Part shown: piece after piece, positions 1 to 4,798 of the stretch
How the letters are laid out: every line of letters starts with the position of its first letter
Position numbering within the stretch: position 1 is the first letter of the stretch
DNA from: Methanoregula sp.
GTDB taxonomy: Archaea; Halobacteriota; Methanomicrobia; Methanomicrobiales; Methanospirillaceae
Reading direction: 5' to 3'
DNA: 5,541 nt
NCBI GenBank assembly: GCA_028705545.1
Contig: JAQWDG010000053.1
Location: forward strand, 4,499-10,039
Notes under the pieces: generated by a model
What the model was told of the DNA's origin: nothing
Databases searched by the model: none
What the model saw: only the letters and a program-made list of their open reading frames with translations
Made by a program: the position numbers and the translations under genes

Positions 1-69
1 AAATTCAGGGAAGAATGCAAAACCATGGTAAAGAACCTCCATCTGGAACACCTGATGGACCGTGAATGA
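1..69 (+). CDS. 3' end of an unidentified gene (partial, cut by left edge)
   Basis: Frame 1 is open from the window edge to a TGA at 67-69 and encodes the last 22 residues of a protein, ending HLMDRE. The tail is hydrophilic, rich in Lys, Glu and Arg, probably helical, and carries one Cys. It is too short to assign a family. The reason to believe it is real is the join with the next gene: the stop codon overlaps the next start as ATGA (66-69), a usual sign of translational coupling in an archaeal operon. The upstream protein is therefore probably co-expressed with the membrane-anchored roadblock-like protein. Its function cannot be stated from what is visible. Confidence 0.5.
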   Translation, partial: KFREECKTMVKNLHLEHLMDRE

Positions 70-656
70 GTTACGGGGGCAGTAGTATTTCCCTGATTCC
101 AGGTATAGATAATAATATCCTGTACCTTGCCGCAGGCATCGTAATTGCCGGCGGGGTCGCGGCGGTCATTATTATGATGAGGTCCCGGGCAGCTGCACGG
201 GAACAAATACTAAAGATCGTACCGAAATCATTCCACGCCCCTTCGCCGATCAGACAAAGCCCGCAACCCTTTCTGAAATCAACCGTAACGAACGCTGCAG
301 CACCGGCCCGTTCTCCAGCACAGGAAGATACGGACTGTTTCCATGACAGGGCCAGTCTTCACGCGAGCCTGGCGGCACTTGCGAAAAAATACTCCCTCGT
401 GGAGGCCACGCTTGCAACAGCGGACGGCCTTCTGCTCGCTTCCTCTGTCGAATCCCCGACAGCAGAAGAGATCGCCCGGTATTGCCGGAACCATGCGGAT
501 CCTTCATTCACACATCCTGACGGGGTACGGATCTATGATATGGAACATAAAGGGTCGTCACTTGTCATGATTACAAAAACAACCGTGCCGTTTACCGGCG
601 GGCAGGAACTGGCGCTTGTGCAGGAGGCAAAAGATATTTTAAAGTGGTGGATATAA
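66..656 (+). CDS. Membrane-anchored roadblock/LC7-like protein
   Basis: This 196-residue protein has one N-terminal hydrophobic segment (about 17-38) followed by RSRAAAR, which predicts an N-out, C-in anchor and not a cleaved signal peptide. Residues about 52-90 form a Pro/Ala/Ser-rich linker. Residues about 96-196 fit the roadblock/LC7 order: a helix (SLHASLAALAKKYS), a strand pair with the typical DGLLLASS turn (120-127), a helix (132-143), strands at about 153-172, and a final helix. Roadblock proteins of prokaryotes often partner small GTPases of the MglA/Ras type or act as dimeric platforms; no GTPase is visible here. The start is chosen from the ATGA overlap with the upstream gene; only a weak ribosome site is seen. 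minD follows 80 bases later on the same strand. The roadblock call rests on pattern alone and is moderately sure; the membrane anchor is surer. Confidence 0.75.
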   Translation: MSYGGSSISLIPGIDNNILYLAAGIVIAGGVAAVIIMMRSRAAAREQILKIVPKSFHAPSPIRQSPQPFLKSTVTNAAAPARSPAQEDTDCFHDRASLHASLAALAKKYSLVEATLATADGLLLASSVESPTAEEIARYCRNHADPSFTHPDGVRIYDMEHKGSSLVMITKTTVPFTGGQELALVQEAKDILKWWI

Positions 657-670
657 CACGGATATGAAAG

Positions 671-718
671 ACATAAATAAAATATTTCCATATACCTATA
701 TCAAGGAAAATTATAAAT
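671..718 (+). promoter_or_regulatory. Candidate TATA boxes upstream of minD
   Basis: The 80-base spacer before minD is strongly AT-rich and holds two TATA-like elements: ACATAAATAAAATA at 671-684 and TTATAAAT at 711-718. With the archaeal spacing of about 25 bases, the first would start RNA near 702 and leave a leader of about 35 bases that includes the AGGTG ribosome site. The second would start RNA at or inside the start codon and waste that site. The first is therefore preferred. The spacer means minD may be transcribed on its own as well as by read-through from the roadblock-like gene. Confidence 0.45.
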
Positions 719-727
719 TAGGCTGAC

Positions 728-732
728 AGGTG
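728..732 (+). promoter_or_regulatory. Ribosome binding site of minD
   Basis: AGGTG lies four bases before the ATG at 737 and is complementary to the CACCT core of the archaeal 16S rRNA 3' end. It is the clearest ribosome site in the window; several neighbours lack one. It supports 737 as the start. Confidence 0.6.
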
Positions 733-736
733 CTGG

Positions 737-1534
737 ATGGTCAAGGTTTACACAATTGCATCCGGGAAGGGCGGTACCGGAAAAACCACCGTTTCCGTCA
801 ATCTGGGGACAATGCTCGCCAAGCTGGGGAAAGAAACCTACCTGATGGATGCAGATATTGGCATGGCAAATGTAGGCCTGATCCTCGGGCTCCAGGATGC
901 ACCTGTCACCCTGCATGAAATCCTCGCCGGGAAAAATAATATTGACGAAGGGATATATAACGGGCCGGCAGGACTCAAGGTTATCCCAAGCGGAATTTCT
1001 CTCCAGGGATTCCAGCAGGCCGATCCGGATAAGATAAGGGATGTCCTTTCGGAGATCGTAAAACGGTGCGAATTTTTATTAATCGATGCACCTGCCGGTA
1101 TCAGTAAGGACGGAGTCGTCCCGCTTGCGGTTGCCGATGAAGTCATCCTTGTGGTCAACCCCGAGTTGTCCTCCATCGTGGACGCCTTAAAAACCAAAAT
1201 TCTCACAGAGGTTGTGGGAGGGCATGTCCTTGGAACCATTGTCAACCGTGTGGATCCGGACAAGAGCGAGGTTATTGCAAAGAAAATGGAAAAGGTCCTT
1301 GGGGTAAAAGTCATCGGCATTATCCCCGAAGATGCGAACGTGCGGAGGGCGGCGGCAAGCCGGGCACCAATCGTTATCAAATTCCCGGATTCCATTGCAT
1401 CGAAAGCAATAAAGAAAATCGCCTCAGACCTGATCGGTGTCGCCTATACCGAGGATGCTGTACAGGCAAAACCCCGTGAAGGATTTATCGAACGGTTCTC
1501 AAAGGCACTCTTTAAAAAGAAATCGGAAAAGTAA
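737..1534 (+). CDS. minD: MinD/ParA-family P-loop ATPase
   Basis: This is a complete 265-residue member of the MinD subgroup of the SIMIBI ATPases, which dimerise on ATP and bind the membrane to position other complexes. The deviant Walker A motif GKGGTGKTT is at 10-18, with signature Lys11 and catalytic-loop Lys16. Switch I/Walker A' is MDADIGMANVG at 37-47, Walker B is FLLIDAPAG at 113-121, and NPE at 141-143 matches the MinD TNPE-type motif. NRVDP (170-174) sits where the base-contacting Asn is expected. The C-terminal stretch GFIERFSKALFKKK (249-262) is an amphipathic, Lys-rich helix resembling the MinD membrane targeting sequence. Length is normal. Archaea carry several MinD paralogues; in Haloferax, MinD4 affects polar placement of archaella and chemosensory arrays. 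The role here is inferred: spatial positioning, possibly with the upstream membrane-anchored protein. No MinC or MinE is visible. FlhG/ParA-like function is the main alternative. Confidence 0.93.
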   Translation: MVKVYTIASGKGGTGKTTVSVNLGTMLAKLGKETYLMDADIGMANVGLILGLQDAPVTLHEILAGKNNIDEGIYNGPAGLKVIPSGISLQGFQQADPDKIRDVLSEIVKRCEFLLIDAPAGISKDGVVPLAVADEVILVVNPELSSIVDALKTKILTEVVGGHVLGTIVNRVDPDKSEVIAKKMEKVLGVKVIGIIPEDANVRRAAASRAPIVIKFPDSIASKAIKKIASDLIGVAYTEDAVQAKPREGFIERFSKALFKKKSEK

Positions 1535-1538
1535 TCTG

Positions 1539-1546
1539 TTTTTTTT
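1539..1546 (+). terminator. Oligo-T terminator of minD
   Basis: Eight T residues begin four bases after the minD TAA. Archaeal RNA polymerase commonly terminates at such T-rich tracts without a strong hairpin. The next gene is convergent, so termination here is expected. Confidence 0.65.
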
Positions 1547-1562
1547 ACGGGCGAAATTCCAT

Positions 1563-1581
1563 CGGGATACTAACGTACCCG
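1563..1581. other. Hairpin between convergent gene ends
   Basis: CGGG and TAC (1563-1566 and 1568-1570, with A1567 bulged) pair with GTACCCG (1575-1581) around a TAAC loop, giving a 7-bp stem with a 4-base loop. It lies one base beyond the stop codon of the - strand regulator and after the T tract of minD. No T run follows it on the - strand. It may mark or protect the 3' end of the regulator mRNA, or it may be chance. Confidence 0.4.
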
Positions 1582-1582
1582 T

Positions 1583-2374
1583 TCAGATCTTTTCTGCCAT
1601 CTTGATTTCTGTCGGCGTTTTTTCCCGGATATGGACGGATACGCCGATCATCTCGTTTTTATCATCCTTGACCGGACGTGCGGTAAGAGCAACATACCGT
1701 TTCTTGTTGGAAAGCGAGACGAGCACGGTATTGAGTTCATAATTGACAACAATCCGGTCGTGGATAACATCCAGTGCCGGGTCGCTGATCCGTTCGCCGG
1801 TCTGTTTGTTTACGAGGATCAGGACGGTTTTAAGCGGTTTTACCAGAGCCTCTTTTTCCGGGACATCGAGCAATCGGCAGGCATAGGGGTTTAAAAAAAT
1901 GATTCTTCCCCGGATATCGGTAATGATCACCGGTTCAAGCGCTGCCATGATCTTCTTCATGTCCCAGAGAGCAGCCTTGTCGTAAAACCGTTTCCGCATA
2001 TTGTGATTATACAGGGCAATCTCGATATTCGAAACTACCTCATTCGCGTTAAATGGTTTGATGATGAACCCATAAGGTTCTGCCACTTTTGCCCGCGAAA
2101 GGATTGTATCGTCGCACTGGCCGGTCAAAAAGATTACCGGGATCCGGAAGATAGAATAGATATACCGTGCCGCAGTAATGCCGTCGAGAACCCCGGCGAG
2201 ATTGATATCCATGAGGACGAGATCCGGCATGAATTCGGCTGCCCTCATGATTGCATCCTCCCCGGTAACGGCCTTGCCGACAACACCATATCCCTTTTTT
2301 TCCAGAATCACGCTGATGAGGTTGGAGATAATTTCGTCGTCTTCTACGATCTGGATGGTAACAATGCCCGGCAT
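1583..2374 (-). CDS. Response regulator: receiver domain plus PAS domain
   Basis: The 263-residue protein starts with a CheY-like receiver domain (about 5-125). It has the acidic pocket Glu11-Asp12-Asp13, the phosphoacceptor Asp56 in LVLMDINLAG, the switch Thr84 in IFLTG, and Lys106 in the IIKPF motif, so it should be phosphorylated by a histidine kinase not encoded here. Residues about 138-250 form a PAS-like domain (EPVIITDIRGRIIFLNP at 147-163, ending in strand IGVSVHIRE). No DNA-binding, kinase or cyclase domain follows, so output must go through protein contacts or ligand sensing. Such receiver-PAS proteins are common in methanogens. The frame stays open upstream to an ATG at 2467, but that start lies beyond the TATA box at about 2429-2436 and would add 31 residues unlike a receiver domain; the ATG at 2374 begins at the usual distance before the first strand. 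No ribosome site is seen. It is convergent with minD. Confidence 0.88.
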   Translation of the reverse strand: MPGIVTIQIVEDDEIISNLISVILEKKGYGVVGKAVTGEDAIMRAAEFMPDLVLMDINLAGVLDGITAARYIYSIFRIPVIFLTGQCDDTILSRAKVAEPYGFIIKPFNANEVVSNIEIALYNHNMRKRFYDKAALWDMKKIMAALEPVIITDIRGRIIFLNPYACRLLDVPEKEALVKPLKTVLILVNKQTGERISDPALDVIHDRIVVNYELNTVLVSLSNKKRYVALTARPVKDDKNEMIGVSVHIREKTPTEIKMAEKI

Positions 2375-2428
2375 GGTGTTCACAGCGATAAACGGAATAA
2401 TCCCGGTGTAACAATAGGAAATGAGATT

Positions 2429-2439
2429 ATTTAAATATA
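2429..2439 (-). promoter_or_regulatory. TATA box of the receiver-PAS gene
   Basis: Read on the - strand this is CTATATTTAAA followed by TAATC, a good archaeal TATA element. RNA would start near 2408, about 34 bases before the ATG at 2374. The position argues against the longer reading frame that starts at 2467. Confidence 0.55.
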
Positions 2440-2527
2440 GATTCTTGAATCGCACAGGCAGAAACAATACCTGATTTTGTAAACCCGACAGATAATACCC
2501 AAATTATATTTGATAGAGGAAATTTTG

Positions 2528-2558
2528 GATCGTCCGATTCCTTCATTATGGGACGATC
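2528..2558. repeat. Perfect 8-bp inverted repeat (stem-loop)
   Basis: GATCGTCC at 2528-2535 and GGACGATC at 2551-2558 are exact inverted copies around a 15-base loop. A second small hairpin, TTTCC-TGC-GGAAA (2559-2571), abuts it and runs into seven A residues (seven T on the - strand). The pair lies about 90-130 bases upstream of the receiver-PAS TATA box. It could be a regulator site, part of an untranslated RNA or a secondary terminator; nothing decides between these. Confidence 0.5.
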
Positions 2559-2655
2559 TTTCCTGCGGAAAAAAACGGGTTTTGTGGCCCCGAACCCAAC
2601 GTATTTTTGGGGAAGGTCCGCTCATCGCGTACGGAGGTAAAATTAAGGATTAACG

Positions 2656-2703
2656 AAAAACCAAAATGGGGATTTCGGACTTTTCCCACCATTTGGAAAA
2701 AAA
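2656..2703 (-). terminator. Terminator of the V4R gene
   Basis: On the - strand, eleven bases after the stop codon come seven T residues (2703-2697). Next is an imperfect hairpin in which CCAAATGGTGGGA (2696-2684) pairs with TCCCCATTTTGG (2672-2661), then five T residues (2660-2656). Oligo-T plus hairpin plus oligo-T is a strong termination signal in archaea. It isolates this gene from the receiver-PAS gene. Confidence 0.7.
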
Positions 2704-2714
2704 GAGATAGGGGT

Positions 2715-3824
2715 TTATGCAGCTTTGTTGGTGACAGTAAAGACGCAGTACTCGTCGCCTTTTGAACGGCACTTTATCTCGCGGCACTGGACCTTGATCC
2801 CGAATGCCCCTTCGATAATTCCTGCAAGGAGGCCGGCGGTACAGTAACAGACATTCTTTCCCGTAGAACCGAATGCTTCGGATTCAACGGTGTGTTCGAG
2901 GGTGATCGTCTTCTCTTTTTTCTCTTCGTTCCATTCGCTCTTTACCAGCCGGAACCAGCCCATCTGGGAATAGAACGTAAATGCCATGTCAGAGAGCACA
3001 TTGGGCTGGGTGATGCCCATCTTCTTGTAGTGTTCGACATTTTCTTTCCCCATATCCATATAGGCACGGTAATTGACGCCCCCCGCCGGCAGCTCGCCCA
3101 TGGTTTTTTTCAGGGAATTCATCATGGACGTGAAGACAAAACGGGGCATAATAACAACCGGATCGTCGATAAGCTTGATCGTCCCCTCCACCGGGCGGTG
3201 ATCGATAAACTCGGTGATTGCAGAATCTCCCTTGACCACGGCCTGTGCCTTGAACTTCCAGCTGGGGTCTACCTGGTCGACAACGAATTCGCAGCAGTCG
3301 TCCCCGTTTGCCACGCACTTGCGTTCGAGGCAGTACCAGCTTTTCCCGGTCACTGCCATCATCACTCCCTCGATCCAGCCCATATGGACACCGCAGACCG
3401 GCATTTTCCAGTCCTTGAGGATCTCTGATTCGAAGGTCCGTTTTGTACGGATGACGATCCGCTTTTCGCTCTGCTCCACAAGTTCGAACGGGGCTCCCCA
3501 TCCCTGCTGGTGCTGGAGCTTAAAAACCAGCATTAAAAACTCTGCCGGTGACAATTCCATGCCGAACTTTTTCAACAGGTTGTACAGGCCAAGGGAACCC
3601 ATCCCCACGGACCGGAAGAGCTTGCGTACCGCCTTGACTGCCAGTTTTTTATTGAGGTGGCTCTCGTACATGTCGTAGATAGCCTTGATAAGGTAGTTGG
3701 GGTTGCTTGCAGTCTTAACACCAAAAACAGAGTATGTCCCTTCAAGAGTATTGAGTTCAATATACGGGGTGATATCCTTCTCCCCTTTGATAAGCGCCTC
3801 GAAATCCTCGCGTCCAATCTTCAT
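2715..3824 (-). CDS. Tandem V4R (4-vinyl reductase-like) domain protein
   Basis: The 369-residue soluble protein has a short N-terminal segment (1-50) and two V4R-like modules, roughly 60-185 and 232-366. V4R domains bind small molecules, for example aromatic effectors in the N-terminal domains of DmpR/MopR. Module 1 has Cys144, Glu167, Cys170 and Cys178; module 2 has Cys326, Glu349, Cys352 and Cys360. The spacing (23, 3, 8) is identical in both and equals that of the MopR zinc ligands Cys155, Glu178, Cys181, Cys189 as I recall them. Gly149/331, Gly153/335, Gly160/342 and Cys165/347 also align without gaps. There is no signal peptide, membrane segment or recognisable output domain, so a cytoplasmic sensor or carrier role is inferred; the ligand is unknown. 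The frame extends to a TTG at 3896, but the ATG at 3824 sits about 23 bases after a strong TATA box, suggesting a leaderless mRNA. The extra 24 residues are judged untranslated. Confidence 0.87.
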   Translation of the reverse strand: MKIGREDFEALIKGEKDITPYIELNTLEGTYSVFGVKTASNPNYLIKAIYDMYESHLNKKLAVKAVRKLFRSVGMGSLGLYNLLKKFGMELSPAEFLMLVFKLQHQQGWGAPFELVEQSEKRIVIRTKRTFESEILKDWKMPVCGVHMGWIEGVMMAVTGKSWYCLERKCVANGDDCCEFVVDQVDPSWKFKAQAVVKGDSAITEFIDHRPVEGTIKLIDDPVVIMPRFVFTSMMNSLKKTMGELPAGGVNYRAYMDMGKENVEHYKKMGITQPNVLSDMAFTFYSQMGWFRLVKSEWNEEKKEKTITLEHTVESEAFGSTGKNVCYCTAGLLAGIIEGAFGIKVQCREIKCRSKGDEYCVFTVTNKAA

Positions 3825-3840
3825 AAGCGATAAATCTGCT

Positions 3841-3854
3841 ATAATATAATTAAA
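3841..3854 (-). promoter_or_regulatory. TATA box of the V4R gene
   Basis: On the - strand the sequence is TTTAATTATATTAT, centred about 23 bases before the ATG at 3824. Archaeal RNA would start at or within a few bases of that ATG, so the mRNA is probably leaderless. This matches the lack of any ribosome site. Confidence 0.6.
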
Positions 3855-3897
3855 GGATTTCGTCTTGTTCTTCGGCCAGATACCGTCGGCAAACAAG

Positions 3898-3915
3898 AAA
3901 AACCCGGGGGTTTTT
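3898..3915 (-). terminator. Symmetrical hairpin terminator
   Basis: AAAAACCC (3898-3905) and GGGTTTTT (3908-3915) are perfect inverted copies with two G between. On the - strand the stem starts 18 bases after the stop of the 203-residue gene and ends in five T residues. It should end that transcript just before the promoter of the V4R gene. The A and T arms make it formally bidirectional. Confidence 0.65.
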
Positions 3916-3932
3916 GGATTATTATAACCGTT

Positions 3933-4544
3933 TTAGAGGTCCAGCACGTGAACGGGTGCCGTATCATCGAATGAAATCTGAAAATGCGTTACCTGCTGGG
4001 CCCGGTCCTGGACAAGACAGGTATACTCTCCGTGCATTATCCGAAAACTCGCTTCACCGTTTCCTGTCGTAATGTCGCTCCCCACGATCTTGCCGTCTTT
4101 CCTGATTGAAACACGGACACCGTTTACGGGTTGTTTTTCGCGGCGGACTTTTAAGGTGACCACACCGATCCCCTCGCTTTTCCTGCCAATCTCCGGGACG
4201 GCATACGTGATATTCTTTCGGATATGCGATTTTTCAAATATCCGGCACCCCATAGCAAGGGATTCTATAATATCTTCCCGTACATCGCAGAGAACATAGT
4301 TCCGGCCGGATCTGATATGGACGACTGCCTTGTCCCCGAAGAGCGCTCCTTCGGGGTCCAGGCAGATCGCACCTTCCGGTTCGCCGTTGTGGAACGCAAG
4401 GTAATAACTGCTTTTTCCTTCCTTTGCTACTGCAAGCGCATTCAGGTGACGGGATGACGCAAAGGTGAGAAGATCCGCAAGGGAATAAGTGCCGAGGTAT
4501 TTCGATCCTTTAAGGATTGTTTCCAGGAGTTCCGGTAAATCCAT
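3933..4544 (-). CDS. Two-domain soluble protein: possible DUF4388-like N-terminus, carboxypeptidase-regulatory-like C-terminus
   Basis: I do not recognise a named gene in this 203-residue protein. Residues 1-120 begin with two helices (SLADLLTFASSRHLNALAVA at 21-40), a strand region and a turn LAFHNGEPEGAI (49-60). This resembles the PATAN/DUF4388 pattern (SLxDLL...G...F.nG.i..A) known from regulators, a weak similarity. Residues about 126-192 look like a carboxypeptidase-regulatory or PEGA-like beta-sandwich: VVTLKVRREKQPVNGVRVSI, then TTGNGEASFRIMHGEYTCLV with the typical T-x-NG-x-A-x-F turn and G-x-Y strand. These sandwiches are often extracellular, yet no signal peptide or membrane segment is present, so the protein should be cytoplasmic. 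The ATG at 4544 is the first in frame, with only a weak GATGA-like ribosome site. It has its own promoter, overlapped by a palindrome, and its own terminator, so it is monocistronic. Confidence 0.75.
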   Translation of the reverse strand: MDLPELLETILKGSKYLGTYSLADLLTFASSRHLNALAVAKEGKSSYYLAFHNGEPEGAICLDPEGALFGDKAVVHIRSGRNYVLCDVREDIIESLAMGCRIFEKSHIRKNITYAVPEIGRKSEGIGVVTLKVRREKQPVNGVRVSIRKDGKIVGSDITTGNGEASFRIMHGEYTCLVQDRAQQVTHFQISFDDTAPVHVLDL

Positions 4545-4599
4545 TCAGGTCATCTCACGCGAAAGATTCCGGGAATCGGAAAATACCCTGTTCCCGCAG

Positions 4600-4624
4600 T
4601 ATGTCCATATATACTATGGACATA
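4600..4624. promoter_or_regulatory. Perfect 10-bp inverted repeat over a TATA box (candidate operator)
   Basis: TATGTCCATA (4600-4609) and TATGGACATA (4615-4624) are exact inverted copies separated by five bases. The centre, GTATATATG on the - strand (4614-4606), is a good TATA box for the 203-residue gene: RNA would start near 4585, leaving a leader of about 40 bases. A dimeric regulator bound here would compete with TATA-binding protein, the usual way archaeal repressors act. The + strand peptidase gene starts 175 bases away and may not be affected. Confidence 0.65.
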
Positions 4625-4673
4625 TACTTCAATAAACCTATTATATATTTACAAAATTATCCCATAGCGATAT

Positions 4674-4683
4674 CTTATATAAG
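4674..4683 (+). promoter_or_regulatory. Possible upstream TATA box, CTTATATAAG
   Basis: This self-complementary TATA-like element lies in the AT-rich centre of the divergent spacer. Read on + it would start RNA near 4705 and give the peptidase gene a leader of about 95 bases. Read on - it would be an upstream promoter of the 203-residue gene. Direction cannot be decided. Confidence 0.3.
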
Positions 4684-4762
4684 GCAATCCTGGCACTATT
4701 CCGCAATTACCCGTCAGTGAGACGCAGAGCAGGCGCACGGCCCCAATACCAGTAATCGCCAT

Positions 4763-4776
4763 GCATAAGTTATAGG
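4763..4776 (+). promoter_or_regulatory. Candidate TATA region directly before the A24 peptidase gene
   Basis: GCATAAGTTATAGG lies about 29 bases before the ATG at 4799. RNA would start at or next to the ATG, giving a leaderless mRNA, consistent with no clear ribosome site. A 7-bp inverted repeat (ATACCAG 4746-4752, CTGGTAT 4790-4796) brackets it. Confidence 0.4.
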
Positions 4777-4798
4777 AACTCTAACGTAGCTGGTATCT

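Larger units (their letters stand above)
2375..2714. other. 340-base gene-free spacer
   Basis: This stretch separates two - strand genes. From right to left it holds the oligo-T and hairpin terminator of the V4R gene (2656-2703), about 80 bases with no recognised element, a pair of hairpins (2528-2571), an AT-rich stretch, and the promoter and leader of the receiver-PAS gene. No convincing protein-coding gene is seen: the open frames are short, without ribosome site or family likeness. The length and the hairpins leave room for a small RNA, which the sequence alone cannot establish. Confidence 0.6.

Noticed and set aside
838..1395. Long 185-codon open frame on the - strand inside minD
   Set aside because: It lies wholly antisense to a gene with all MinD motifs, has a low-complexity Ser/Thr/Arg composition and shows no family likeness.
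2003..2434. 143-codon + strand open frame antisense to the receiver-PAS gene
   Set aside because: The opposite strand carries complete receiver motifs; this translation has no recognisable domain.
2431..2625. 64-codon - strand open frame in the spacer
   Set aside because: It covers the receiver-PAS promoter, lacks a ribosome site and has the composition of translated noncoding DNA.
2548..2640. 30-codon + strand open frame in the 340-base spacer
   Set aside because: It has no ribosome site, begins inside a hairpin loop, and its Arg/Lys-rich translation resembles nothing known to me.
2892..3428. Long 178-codon + strand open frame inside the V4R gene
   Set aside because: It is the antisense shadow of the V4R coding sequence; its translation is rich in His, Phe and Pro with no domain pattern.
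4600..4690. AT-rich inverted-repeat region as a replication origin or CRISPR leader
   Set aside because: There is a single palindrome, no repeated origin boxes, no Orc1/Cdc6 gene and no spaced direct repeats; a promoter with operator explains it better.
4517..4720. 67-codon + strand open frame across the divergent spacer
   Set aside because: It starts antisense inside the 203-residue gene and runs through the palindrome and AT-rich promoters; the translation is not protein-like.
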